Below, piece after piece: positions 18,056 through 27,303 of a DNA stretch of 64,000 nucleotides. Source of the DNA: Thalassotalea insulae. GTDB lineage: Bacteria > Pseudomonadota > Gammaproteobacteria > Enterobacterales > Alteromonadaceae. The first letter of the stretch is position 1. Every line of letters begins with the position of its first letter. Location: positions 1,240,001-1,304,000 of the forward strand of contig NZ_BSST01000001.1 of assembly GCF_030161395.1 (NCBI RefSeq), given 5' to 3'. The notes beneath the pieces are model-generated. The model worked only from the letters and a program-made list of their open reading frames with translations, did not search any database and had not been told where the DNA came from. The translations under genes and the position numbers were made by a program.

Positions 18056-19360
18056 GTGACCCGACTATTTATTAGTATAATTATTGCGGTGCTGGGATCA
18101 TTGTTTTTGATCGGCTGGGGATTAGATAAATTAGTGGTCAGTGACAGTGATATAGACATAGAAGAAAGCGCAGAAATTATCGCCTATAAAAAGCTGGTTG
18201 AAGGCTTTGGTCAACAGCTTAATGCCGCACCAGAAAACCTGCTAGCTAAGCAAGCCGCTGAACTCGCTGCAAATTATCAGGTCAAATTAACATTAGAAGA
18301 CAGCACCAATATCGCGCTGCCAAACTCATTAAGTCAATACCTTTCAGTACAAGGCGGCTTATTACTCGCCAGTAATGAACAAGCCTACTTACTGAGAAAA
18401 CTCAGTACTCATCAAAATTATTTGATCCGGCTGGAATTGCCGCCAATACCAGAAGAAGATCATCAGCGTAACTTGCTGCTCACTACCATTTTATATATTG
18501 GCGTTTGTGCCATTTTAATGCTTTGGCTATTTCCACTAGCAAGACGGTTATATATGTTAACCACTGCCGCAGCAAAAATAGGTAAAGGAGAAGTGAATGT
18601 CAGGGTACCGTTAAATAAGTTTTCCTATATTCATCCCTTAGAAAAAAGTTTTAATCATATGGCAGCGCAAATTGAAAAGTTAATGGCAGATAATAAACTG
18701 CTAGCACGCAGCCTATCTCACGATATCCGCACACCGATGTCCTGTTTACGCTTTGGCGTCGAAGCAGCATTAGAGAGTAACGATCTGGAGAAAAAAAATA
18801 ACTACCTAACTCGTATGGAAGCTGAACTGACCCGAATGGAAGAAATGACCAGCGCGTTTTTATCCTATGCTGGCATGGAACGACAAGGGGTTAATTTAAA
18901 GCTAAAATCAGTCGATCTCAACTCGTTCATTAGTAAATTCTGTCAGGATTTTCAGCCGTTAGCTCAACAGCATCAGGTGGAATTAAATTTTCAGTCATTG
19001 GCCCAATGCCCAGATTATCTGTTGGACAGTCACTGGTTCTATCAGGCGTTGCAAAATTTGGTCAGTAATGCCATTCAATACGCTAATAGCCAGGTACAGA
19101 TCCGCCTAACACAAACCGGTAGAACGATTGAACTCTGGGTCGAAGACGACGGTACTGGGATTGCTGATGACAAGCTTGCGGTTGTGTTTGACCCTTTTGT
19201 TAAGCTTGATAGCGCTCGTTCTCGTGAGCAAGGACATTTTGGTCTAGGTCTAGCTATATGCCAGAAAGTGATCCATTGGCATCAAGGCGCGATCTACGCC
19301 GAGCATGCGAAACAGCTATCAGGTGCTTGTTTTCATATCATTTTACCGAAAAAAGCTTAA
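18056..19360 (+). CDS. Sensor histidine kinase (CarS/VprB- or RstB-like)
   Basis: An inner-membrane kinase of 434 residues. TM1 is about 4-21, a 115-residue periplasmic domain follows, and TM2 is about 141-163. Then come HAMP, HisKA with His222 in 'SLSHDIRTP', and the ATPase domain with N-box 'LVSNAIQYAN', G1 'DDGTGIADD' and G2 'HFGLGLAI'. The GTG start at 18056 follows the regulator's TAA by 2 bases. The compact periplasmic domain is enriched in Asp/Glu near the membrane ('VVSDSDIDIEESAE'), compatible with sensing cations or cationic peptides; that is inference only. Confidence 0.88.
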   Translation: MTRLFISIIIAVLGSLFLIGWGLDKLVVSDSDIDIEESAEIIAYKKLVEGFGQQLNAAPENLLAKQAAELAANYQVKLTLEDSTNIALPNSLSQYLSVQGGLLLASNEQAYLLRKLSTHQNYLIRLELPPIPEEDHQRNLLLTTILYIGVCAILMLWLFPLARRLYMLTTAAAKIGKGEVNVRVPLNKFSYIHPLEKSFNHMAAQIEKLMADNKLLARSLSHDIRTPMSCLRFGVEAALESNDLEKKNNYLTRMEAELTRMEEMTSAFLSYAGMERQGVNLKLKSVDLNSFISKFCQDFQPLAQQHQVELNFQSLAQCPDYLLDSHWFYQALQNLVSNAIQYANSQVQIRLTQTGRTIELWVEDDGTGIADDKLAVVFDPFVKLDSARSREQGHFGLGLAICQKVIHWHQGAIYAEHAKQLSGACFHIILPKKA

Positions 19361-19390
19361 GAATAAATACTGACATGCAAAGATTTAATC

Positions 19391-20293
19391 GTGAAGACAA
19401 ATCAGACTAGCATTAAAACTTTAGTGATCCTTGCCGCAGGTCAAGGCTCGCGTTTTGGTGGTGCCAAACAGTTTGCCCTATTTGGCCGCTGTGAAAAAAC
19501 CTTAATGGAATACAACATCTGCCACGCCATTGACCATGGTTTTACCCACCTAGTATTTATTAGCCAGCCAAAGCACAATCAAATACTGAAGCAACAAGTG
19601 CTCTCATCATTGCCACACTCTGTCAGCTATGACATTGTTTATCAGGATAGTCATGACCTGCCGACAGGCTGCCACCTAGCAAGCACTCGTACTAAACCAT
19701 TGGGTACTGCCCATGCGTTATGGTGCGCAAGAAAGTCCATTAAGGGCAACTTTGCCGTAATTAACGCAGACGATTATTATGGTGAGCAGGCATTTCAGTT
19801 AGTACAACAACATGGCTTGCCTAATAATGCATCTTTAGTTGCCTACTTGCTTAAACAAACCTTATCCAAACACGGTGGCGTCAACCGCGGTTTATGTCAG
19901 CTTTCAGCCGAACACAAATTAATCGCCATTAGTGAAATTGAAAATATTCACTATCAAGCTGAGCGAAAATTAATCGGTACGAATGCTAAGCAGCAAACAC
20001 TAAGCTTAAATGAAAACGCGCTTATTTCGATGAATTTCTGGTGTTTTAATCTGCAGATTTTTCCGGTTTTAGCAAAACTACTGGCAGAAACATTTAGTGC
20101 ACCGTCCACTGATACAACGGAATGTTATTTACCTGATGCCGTCATGAAATTAATTGAGCAATCTGCAGAGGTTGATGTTTTAACTTCACATGATCAATGG
20201 TTTGGCGTAACATATGCGGCCGATTCATTGTCGGTTAACCAGGCATTAACGGCGCTGATAGATAAAGGACGATTCCCTTCCTTATCTAAATAA
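19391..20293 (+). CDS. Sugar-1-phosphate nucleotidyltransferase family protein
   Basis: A cytoplasmic nucleotidyltransferase of 300 residues. The N-terminal Rossmann signature 'LAAGQGSRFGGAKQF' matches the GxGxR...K motif of NTP transferases. 'PLGTAHALWCAR' and 'FAVINADDYYG' match the sugar-nucleotide and Mg2+-binding (D-D) positions. The GTG start has only a weak ribosome-binding site. It lies 30 bases after the kinase gene and 17 before a NahK-like sugar kinase. The pair would convert a free sugar to its 1-phosphate and then to an NDP-sugar. The exact sugar is unknown. Confidence 0.75.
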   Translation: MKTNQTSIKTLVILAAGQGSRFGGAKQFALFGRCEKTLMEYNICHAIDHGFTHLVFISQPKHNQILKQQVLSSLPHSVSYDIVYQDSHDLPTGCHLASTRTKPLGTAHALWCARKSIKGNFAVINADDYYGEQAFQLVQQHGLPNNASLVAYLLKQTLSKHGGVNRGLCQLSAEHKLIAISEIENIHYQAERKLIGTNAKQQTLSLNENALISMNFWCFNLQIFPVLAKLLAETFSAPSTDTTECYLPDAVMKLIEQSAEVDVLTSHDQWFGVTYAADSLSVNQALTALIDKGRFPSLSK

Positions 20294-20310
20294 TTCGGTA
20301 ATCAAGATAA

Positions 20311-21411
20311 GTGATGGACGTTTTCCCCATGAGTAAAGTCATTGATCCACAGCAGATCAACAAAGTGTTGGCATTTTATAATTACTCACTGAGCAATAGT
20401 AAAATTGCCCCATTGGGAAATGGGTTAATTAACTGCACCTATCTAGTACGTAGCGAAGATTTTAACTTTGTTTTACAGCGCATCAATCATCATGTCTTTA
20501 AACAACCGGCGGATGTCATTGCCAATGCTGAACTGATCAATCAGCACTTACAGCAAAAAAAGGCGCAAGCACTCTACCCATTAGAACCAATTTGGCAACT
20601 TAATACCAACGACGGCCGCGTTCAAGTAACCGAAGGGGAAAACACTTGGCGTGCAATTCAGTTTATTCCCAATTGTTATACACTTGAAACGGTAGCAAAC
20701 GCAAAACAGGCGTATCAAGTGGCCCAAGCATTTGGCCAATTTACTGCCGCTCTTAGCGACTTTCCTGCCGATAAACTAACCGAAATAATACCTCAGTTTC
20801 ATCATCTGGATTTTAGATTAGCTCAGTTACAGACAGCCGTTTCAGAGGATGCCAAAGGACGATTATCCCAGTGCCAGTCTTTAGTTGATTTCTGTTTTTC
20901 TCAACAGACTTTTATTAAGCATATCGCAGAACTTGAACAAGTATTGCCGCTACAAGTTACACATAATGATACTAAAATTAATAACTTGCTCTTTAGCAGT
21001 GAGACTAATGCACCAATTGCTGTTATCGATCTCGATACCTGTATGCCGGGATTTGTTATGCATGACTTTGGCGATATGGTCAGAACCTGTTGCTGCAACT
21101 TGCCAGAAGATGGTACTGATTTAGCGAAGATGACGGTACGTCTAGATATATTTACCGCCTTAGCCCAAGGTTACGTCGATAGCCTTGCCGGAACGATGAA
21201 TTCACTAGAGCAACAAAGTCTCATCACAGGTGCGCAACTATTACCCTTTATGATAGGAATCCGCTTTCTCACGGATTTTATTGAAGGGGATCATTATTTT
21301 CACACAGCCCACCCACTGCACAACTTACAACGAGCGAAAAACCAGCTACACTTTTTCAAGTTATTGCATGATATAGAGCCACAGCTCAGCAAAATAGTAA
21401 AAAAGCTCTAG
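20311..21411 (+). CDS. NahK-like anomeric N-acetylhexosamine 1-kinase (APH fold)
   Basis: A 366-residue phosphotransferase. It follows Bifidobacterium NahK (as I remember it) throughout: 'LGNGLINCTYLV' (P-loop-like), 'FVLQRINHHVF', 'WRAIQFIPN', the catalytic loop 'VTHNDTKINNLLF' and the metal-binding 'VIDLDTCMPG', then 'DFGDMVRT'. NahK phosphorylates the anomeric hydroxyl of GlcNAc/GalNAc. Start options are GTG 20311, ATG 20314 or ATG 20329; none has a strong ribosome-binding site. It is the last gene of the plus-strand run that begins with the MipA-like gene. AmgK-type kinases of cell-wall recycling are the main alternative. Confidence 0.75.
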   Translation: MMDVFPMSKVIDPQQINKVLAFYNYSLSNSKIAPLGNGLINCTYLVRSEDFNFVLQRINHHVFKQPADVIANAELINQHLQQKKAQALYPLEPIWQLNTNDGRVQVTEGENTWRAIQFIPNCYTLETVANAKQAYQVAQAFGQFTAALSDFPADKLTEIIPQFHHLDFRLAQLQTAVSEDAKGRLSQCQSLVDFCFSQQTFIKHIAELEQVLPLQVTHNDTKINNLLFSSETNAPIAVIDLDTCMPGFVMHDFGDMVRTCCCNLPEDGTDLAKMTVRLDIFTALAQGYVDSLAGTMNSLEQQSLITGAQLLPFMIGIRFLTDFIEGDHYFHTAHPLHNLQRAKNQLHFFKLLHDIEPQLSKIVKKL

Positions 21412-21649
21412 GGGCTGTTAAACACGCATTGCTCTGACTTATCTTTATACATATTACTAATTAACTAAATAATAATAGCGAGTAAGACATTCGTTATTGA
21501 CAGCGCTATCATAAAAATTCGTTCGAAACACAACTTTTTAAGCGGATTAATTTCAAAGCAAAAGCAATCATTAGCAGCCGAAGCTATTTATGTAACATAT
21601 TTTTTACAAAAACAGCTAAAATATTAGTGCAAATGCAATATTAATTATA

Positions 21650-21838
21650 CAGATAAGCTTTTCTTTGCACTTAAGTTTGCTAACCTTAGCTTGGTCTCGG
21701 CAGACCTCTGAGACTATTCGTTTATTAATATTACCTCGGTGCAGTTACAGGGGTGTTGGTGCGCTAATAAGAATTGATATTAATGACGAATGTATACCCG
21801 CAAGCCTAGTTCTCCCCTAGGCTTGCACCTTTCTCTTT
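21650..21838 (+). ncRNA. Candidate small RNA ending at a strong terminator (speculative)
   Basis: The 480-base gap after the NahK-like gene contains no convincing reading frame but ends in a strong intrinsic terminator at 21800-21826. A possible promoter (TTAGTG, 16 bases, TATACA; about 21625-21652) would give a transcript of roughly 170-180 bases. The terminator could equally serve a long 3' UTR of the upstream operon. No known RNA family was recognised. Confidence 0.25.
21800..21838 (+). terminator. Rho-independent terminator
   Basis: A 10-bp perfect stem GCAAGCCTAG/CTAGGCTTGC (21800-21809 and 21817-21826) with a 7-base loop, followed by a pyrimidine tract (ACCTTTCTCTTTT). It lies 390 bases after the NahK-like gene stop and 80 before the MarR gene. 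Confidence 0.75.
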
Positions 21839-21909
21839 TCAATAAATTTAAGTTACTTCCCCTGTCCATCTCGTTATAATCAGGCGATAGTCCATTGACA
21901 GCAATTACT

Positions 21910-22362
21910 ATGACCAGCAAGCCAACATTGACACTCTCACATTTTTTTCCTTATCAGCTCACCAAATTGCAAGCCAGTATCAGTGAAAGCATCGCGCAAA
22001 TTTATACCGGTAAATTTAATCTCAGTCGTCAGGAGTGGCGAGTACTGGCAACCTTGGCAGATCGCGCGCCACAAACCGCAAAACAAATAGGCAGTGAAGT
22101 AAATTTAGATAAAATGTCGGCAAGCAGAGCGATACAGCGTATGCTCAGTAAACAATTACTCAAACGAATCGAAAATACGAGCGATAAGCGCTCTTTTTTG
22201 CTTGAGCTTTCAGTTAAAGGACAACAACTTTATCAACAGCTAGAACCTTTGGTATTAGAAAGGGAAACTCAACTGTTATCTGTGCTGACACCTGATGAAC
22301 AACAAGCGCTAAATCAAATGATGGCAAAACTACAAGCAAAAGCGTCTAGTATCACACAATAG
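21910..22362 (+). CDS. MarR-family transcriptional regulator
   Basis: A small winged-helix regulator of about 150 residues. 'FNLSRQEWRVLATLADRAPQTAKQIGSEVNLDK' in pieces and 'SASRAIQRMLSKQLLKRIENTSDKRSFLLELS' show the MarR recognition helix and the D-x-R wing motif (SDKRS). I chose ATG 21910; a TTG at 21895 in frame is an alternative, and neither has a good ribosome-binding site. It ends 10 bases from the convergent hybrid kinase. No obvious target is divergent from it. Confidence 0.82.
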   Translation: MTSKPTLTLSHFFPYQLTKLQASISESIAQIYTGKFNLSRQEWRVLATLADRAPQTAKQIGSEVNLDKMSASRAIQRMLSKQLLKRIENTSDKRSFLLELSVKGQQLYQQLEPLVLERETQLLSVLTPDEQQALNQMMAKLQAKASSITQ

Positions 22363-22371
22363 TTCTTCATG

Positions 22372-25300
22372 CTAAGCGCTGATAAGTGATTGGATACTAG
22401 TTAACAGCACTTCTGCTTTTACTGGTTTAGCAATATGTAGATTCATTCCGGCGGCAAAGCTACTCTCTTTATCTTCCTGACGAGCATGGGCTGTCATGGC
22501 AATAATAGGTAAATGCTTAAACTGTGCTTGTTGACGAATAAGCCGACACGCAGTTAAGCCATCCATCACCGGCATTTGAATATCCATCAGCACAACATCA
22601 AAATGCTGATTATCCAGTTTATCCAGTGCTTGCTGGCCATTTTCGGCAATAGTCACCTCAGCCTTCATTGCTTTGAGTAATTCTTTGGCAACCAATTGGT
22701 TCACCAAGTTATCTTCCACCAGTAGCACAGAAGTTCCGCTTAAATTTCCTTTCGATTCACCATTATTGTTAACAACGGCGGGAGTTAACGCTTCCGTTTC
22801 AGCCTCTGGCACATTGTTGTTAGCCAACGCTTGCAGCACGGTAAAGAGACCATAACGGTAAAGCGGAGCAAGGCAAATAACATATGAAATTTGATAGCGC
22901 TCAAGCAATTGATATTTAGTGTTTTCCTCACTATTGTGTTGCTCTTGATAAACAACCACTATCGCTTGCTGCGATTGTTTAGCACAACTGGAAAATTGGC
23001 GCTCCAGCAGCTGACAAACCGATTCATTGATCTCGTCCACCGTTAAAAACAGCATGTTAATTGCTTGCTGCTCGATATTGTCTATGTCAGCCAAACGGTC
23101 TAATTGCTTATATTGATAACCATAAGCCTGCAGTAAACAATAAAAATCAGGCGTAAATTGGTATGCCAAGGTATAAACATTAACCTGAGAGACAGGATAA
23201 AACGGAATGTCTGATTTTTTTGCCGTTAACGGCAAGACAAAACTAAACTTGGCACCTTGACCAAATTCACTGGTTAATTTTATTTCTCCACCTAATATAT
23301 TGACGATACGCTGACAAATCGATAGTCCTAAACCAGAGCCTCCGTATTCTCTTGTCATCGACTCATCGGCCTGAGCAAACGCCTTAAATAAATGTGCCTG
23401 TTTATTTTTCTCAATGCCGATACCGGTATCTTCAACAGCAAAACGCACAAGCACATCCTGGCCACTATCAGCAATCACTTCCAGTACTATCGCTATTTTG
23501 CCGCTATGAGTAAATTTAGTCGCATTATTAAGCAAGTTACTCAATACCTGCACCATACGCATTTCATCAGTGTAAACCAGGCTTGGCACATCAGGTGCTA
23601 TCTTGACCTCAAGTGTCACTTTATTCGAATCGATATTAGCTATATTGAGTCTGACCGCTTGATTAACAATCGTATCTAAATAACAATCTTTCTTAAAAAT
23701 GGTCATATTGCCAGATTCAATTTTGGCAAAATCAAGTAATTCATCCACCAAATGCAACAATACTTCTGCCGCATCCTGAGCATGAGTTAAATGTTGTGTT
23801 TGCTGGGTAGTTAGCACGGTTTGTTTAAGCAATGATTGCATGCCCTGAATGGCATTAATCGGTGTTCTGATCTCATGGCTCATATTCGCTAAAAACTGAC
23901 TTTTCGCTTGGTTTGCTAATTCAGCTTGTTCTTTAGCACTCGCTAATGCAGCATTTGCTGCATGCTGCTTAGTAACATCACGAATAACAATAATAGAGCC
24001 TAGCACATGGTTTTGTTGGTCATAAAATTCGGAGCAAAATAGCTCATAAGTATTTTCCAATGTTTCCACTACTTGAAAAACACCGCAATGACTTTTTTTC
24101 GCCTGCTGTTCCTGCGTACAACCTGCCAGTGCCCGACCAAGTTCACTACCGATAAGCGTTTCTACATCACGTCCTAAAATTTCATTTTCAGCTTGTTTGA
24201 GATATTGTTCGAACGCCAGATTACAGCCGATAACCCGACCATTGGTATCATTAAAAATCAGATAATCAGGGATCGCATCCATCACAGAACGTAAAATGGC
24301 GTAATCATGCTGATGCTGCTGACTCTTTTCCATTAATGCCTGAGTTTTTTCATGTACCCGCATATCTAGGACATTATTCTGATCTTTTAATTGCTGTAAT
24401 AAACTTCTGTTTTGACTAAATATATCACCAACAATATCAAACCAGTGTTGCCATCCCTTCGGCGGGACAATTTTGCCATGATCCCCTTTCGCACTGTGTG
24501 AAATATGGCTGATAAAGCTTTGAGTTGGTTTAATAAAGGTTTTATAAGTCACTAAATAAACCACAATGAGCAACGCCAACTGACCAAAGAAAAGTCCGAT
24601 AAAGACCCAGGTAAAACGCTGAAATATCGGCGCAGAAAAATGCTCATAAGGCTTATATTTTACCAGCATCCAATCATTCGCCGATAATTTATGTCGTTGT
24701 ATTAACCAGCTATCACTTTGGGTTAATTCCGGGCGATATTTAAACGATGGCTCGCGAATATCAAGCGCTTCGTAGCTTAACTGTCTTAACTTAGTTGGTA
24801 GCACAGACTGCCAACGGTCAGCGTTAGTTGAGCTTTGCTGATTAGCATTTAACTGTACTAATAACTGATCAGCTTTATTAATCAAAAGATAATTAAAGTC
24901 ATCATTGTTTTCTCTGAGCATCAGTTGTCTTAATCGAGCAAGGTTGATATCAAACATGATTGCTCCGGTCAGTGCCTGCAGACGAAATACCCCGACCATC
25001 AGGCGAATAGATAAACTGTTACTATTTTGGCTGACATGTGGCTGCGACCAAACTGGCGTAAATATGTGAGGAGAAGAAGCGCGGACCTGCTCAAAATAGC
25101 CATCATTAATTAAACTATCCCGATACTGCCAGTTTTTCCTGCCAATCCACGGATATACACTAATAAACCGTTGTAACGACAAATATGAAAACCTGCTTGC
25201 TACTGCGACGCTATTTTTCGCTGTGGTAAATGCCGGGCTCAGCATATAAGCCATTGCCAGTTCGTCTTTAATCTCACGTGTAAATTCATCAATATGGCCA

Positions 25301-25692
25301 ATACCGCTAATGTGAGTACTAAAATGCTGACGATGGCCATGAACATCAGAACGGGCCTTATTTAAATAAAACTTGTTATCGTCCTGTCTTAATACCGGTA
25401 CTGATGCGAGTTCTTGCGGGAACGTTAGACTATGATCGGCAAAGCGTTTAATCGCTTCCAGAGATTGCACCGCGGTTAACAACTCATCATCGATCTTTTT
25501 CGCTTTTGTTGCTAGCTGGCTTAACTCCTGTTGCTCAAAAAGTACTAGCTCTTTGTGATAGCGATAACTGGATATTAATAAAGCCACCAACATAATCGCG
25601 ACAAATACGCCAATGATAGAAAGTTTGTAAGTGGCTACTAGCTGATTTTCCCCTGAAAATTTAAATACCACAGAAATTCCAAGTCCAGTCAT
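22372..25692 (-). CDS. Hybrid sensor histidine kinase with PAS and receiver domains
   Basis: A 1106-residue membrane sensor. TM1 is about 22-43, and a large periplasmic Cache-like domain reaches to TM2 (about 361-385). A PAS domain follows (about 470-580, 'AIPDYLIFNDTNGRVIGCN'), then HisKA with His near 604 in 'NMSHEIRTPINAIQG', ATPase boxes ('NLLNNATKFTHSG', 'VEDTGIGI', 'GGSGLGLSICQRI'), a degenerate region, and a receiver with Asp near 1036 ('VVLMDIQMPVMDG'). No HPt domain or cognate regulator adjoins. It is divergent from the GH1 gene with 256 bases between, so a link to glucan sensing is possible but unproven. Confidence 0.88.
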   Translation of the reverse strand: MTGLGISVVFKFSGENQLVATYKLSIIGVFVAIMLVALLISSYRYHKELVLFEQQELSQLATKAKKIDDELLTAVQSLEAIKRFADHSLTFPQELASVPVLRQDDNKFYLNKARSDVHGHRQHFSTHISGIGHIDEFTREIKDELAMAYMLSPAFTTAKNSVAVASRFSYLSLQRFISVYPWIGRKNWQYRDSLINDGYFEQVRASSPHIFTPVWSQPHVSQNSNSLSIRLMVGVFRLQALTGAIMFDINLARLRQLMLRENNDDFNYLLINKADQLLVQLNANQQSSTNADRWQSVLPTKLRQLSYEALDIREPSFKYRPELTQSDSWLIQRHKLSANDWMLVKYKPYEHFSAPIFQRFTWVFIGLFFGQLALLIVVYLVTYKTFIKPTQSFISHISHSAKGDHGKIVPPKGWQHWFDIVGDIFSQNRSLLQQLKDQNNVLDMRVHEKTQALMEKSQQHQHDYAILRSVMDAIPDYLIFNDTNGRVIGCNLAFEQYLKQAENEILGRDVETLIGSELGRALAGCTQEQQAKKSHCGVFQVVETLENTYELFCSEFYDQQNHVLGSIIVIRDVTKQHAANAALASAKEQAELANQAKSQFLANMSHEIRTPINAIQGMQSLLKQTVLTTQQTQHLTHAQDAAEVLLHLVDELLDFAKIESGNMTIFKKDCYLDTIVNQAVRLNIANIDSNKVTLEVKIAPDVPSLVYTDEMRMVQVLSNLLNNATKFTHSGKIAIVLEVIADSGQDVLVRFAVEDTGIGIEKNKQAHLFKAFAQADESMTREYGGSGLGLSICQRIVNILGGEIKLTSEFGQGAKFSFVLPLTAKKSDIPFYPVSQVNVYTLAYQFTPDFYCLLQAYGYQYKQLDRLADIDNIEQQAINMLFLTVDEINESVCQLLERQFSSCAKQSQQAIVVVYQEQHNSEENTKYQLLERYQISYVICLAPLYRYGLFTVLQALANNNVPEAETEALTPAVVNNNGESKGNLSGTSVLLVEDNLVNQLVAKELLKAMKAEVTIAENGQQALDKLDNQHFDVVLMDIQMPVMDGLTACRLIRQQAQFKHLPIIAMTAHARQEDKESSFAAGMNLHIAKPVKAEVLLTSIQSLISA

Positions 25693-25903
25693 TATTATCT
25701 TAGTTGCCGTTGATGATATACCGAATCAAGAGAAAAATCATGTCTGCGATACAAGTCTCACAAATGTTTACAAGAATTAACTGCTCGCCAAAAAACTAAT
25801 GACGCCCCCGACAAAATGAATCAATAACTAACAGCCTTGACCATAGCAAATCAATTAAATCGCAGATAAAACCCTTGCTATTTTTTTTAAACACAGCTAA
25901 ATT

Positions 25904-25931
25904 TGGAAGCGCTTTCATGAAAGCGCTTCCA
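25904..25931. promoter_or_regulatory. Double LacI-type operator before the GH1 gene
   Basis: A perfect 28-base palindrome made of two back-to-back sites, GGAAGCGCTTTC (25905-25916) and GAAAGCGCTTCC (25919-25930), whose centres are 14 bases apart. Each matches the GGAAGCGCTTCC core seen before the TonB receptor and the gluP/lacI promoters. It lies 17 bases before the GH1 start codon, so bound repressor would block transcription or early elongation. Confidence 0.85.
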
Positions 25932-25948
25932 ACAAACCCGAGAAATTA

Positions 25949-27286
25949 ATGACAAAAATGAAACTGACTTTACCACATGAATCTCGCATGAAATCTAAGG
26001 ACTTCACTTATGGTGTCGCTACGGCGGCATTCCAGATCGAAGGAGGGATTGAACAACGATTGCCTTGCATCTGGGATACATTTTGCGAGAAACCAGACAC
26101 GATAGCCGACAATTCAAACGGTGCGATAGCCTGTGATCATTTTCATTTATGGCAACAAGATATCGAAATGATCAAAGCGCTCAATGTCGATGCTTACCGA
26201 CTTTCGGTGTCTTGGGGTCGGGTGATCAATCAAGATGGCACTGTCAATCAGTCTGGTATTCAGTTTTATCTTCAACTACTGGACTTACTTAACCAATATA
26301 ACATTAAAGTTTTTATCACCCTTTATCATTGGGATTTGCCACAATATTTGGAAGATAACGGCGGTTGGCTCAACCGTGAAACCGCTTATCAATTTCAGCA
26401 TTATACTGAACAAGTCGTTAACGCATTTGGCGACAGGGTTTATTCATATGCGACACTTAATGAACCATTTTGTAGTGCCTACCTAGGATATGAACTTGGC
26501 ATACATGCTCCAGGTATTAAAGGGAAAAAATACGGCAGAAAAGCCGCACACCATTTATTACTGGCGCACGGTTTAGCGATGCAGGTATTGAATAAGCACA
26601 GCCCAAAAACCCTTAATGGTATAGTGCTTAATTTCACGCCTGCCTACCCTGCTACCGATAGTGAATCAGATATAGCAGCAGCCAAATTTGCCGATGATTA
26701 CCTCAATCAGTGGTATATAAAACCAATTATCGATGGCCAATATCCAGAGATATTAGCGCAACTCCCAGCCGCTCATCAGCCGGAAATTTTCGCCGATGAT
26801 TTAGCGATAATTTCACAAGCTATCGATTTTCTCGGTATCAATTATTACAGTAGAGCGCTATATCAGGCAGATGATGTAGACATTTATCGTGAAGTAAAAC
26901 CGGCAGATGCACCTCTGACCGATATGGGCTGGGAAATTTACCCGCAAGGTTTAACAGATTTACTCATATCACTCAATCAGCACTATAAGCTGCCACCGGT
27001 TTACATTACTGAAAATGGCGCAGCGATGAAAGATACTATAATTGATGGTAACGTTAATGACGTTGAGCGCATCGCCTATTATCAGTCGCATTTACTGGCG
27101 GTTGACCAGGCTATTAACGCTGGCGTTGATATTAAAGGTTACTTTGCCTGGAGTCTGATGGATAATTTTGAATGGGCAGAAGGTTACTTAAAGCGATTTG
27201 GCATTGTTTATGTCGACTACCTCACGCAGCAGCGCACAGTAAAAGCCAGTGGTCATGCGTTTAGTCAGTTAAGTAAAGACCGTTAA
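25949..27286 (+). CDS. GH1 beta-glucosidase
   Basis: A cytoplasmic glycoside hydrolase (445 residues, no signal peptide) that releases glucose from short beta-glucosides. GH1 landmarks: 'FTYGVATAAFQIEGG' at the N-terminus, the acid/base Glu172 in 'TLNEPF', the nucleophile glutamate in 'YITENGA', and 'DNFEWAEGY' near the end for sugar binding. It lies directly after the double LacI operator and 17 bases before the GPH symporter gene. It would finish laminari-oligosaccharides brought in by that symporter. Confidence 0.93.
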   Translation: MTKMKLTLPHESRMKSKDFTYGVATAAFQIEGGIEQRLPCIWDTFCEKPDTIADNSNGAIACDHFHLWQQDIEMIKALNVDAYRLSVSWGRVINQDGTVNQSGIQFYLQLLDLLNQYNIKVFITLYHWDLPQYLEDNGGWLNRETAYQFQHYTEQVVNAFGDRVYSYATLNEPFCSAYLGYELGIHAPGIKGKKYGRKAAHHLLLAHGLAMQVLNKHSPKTLNGIVLNFTPAYPATDSESDIAAAKFADDYLNQWYIKPIIDGQYPEILAQLPAAHQPEIFADDLAIISQAIDFLGINYYSRALYQADDVDIYREVKPADAPLTDMGWEIYPQGLTDLLISLNQHYKLPPVYITENGAAMKDTIIDGNVNDVERIAYYQSHLLAVDQAINAGVDIKGYFAWSLMDNFEWAEGYLKRFGIVYVDYLTQQRTVKASGHAFSQLSKDR

Positions 27287-27303
27287 GACAATAAGAGAAC
27301 AGT

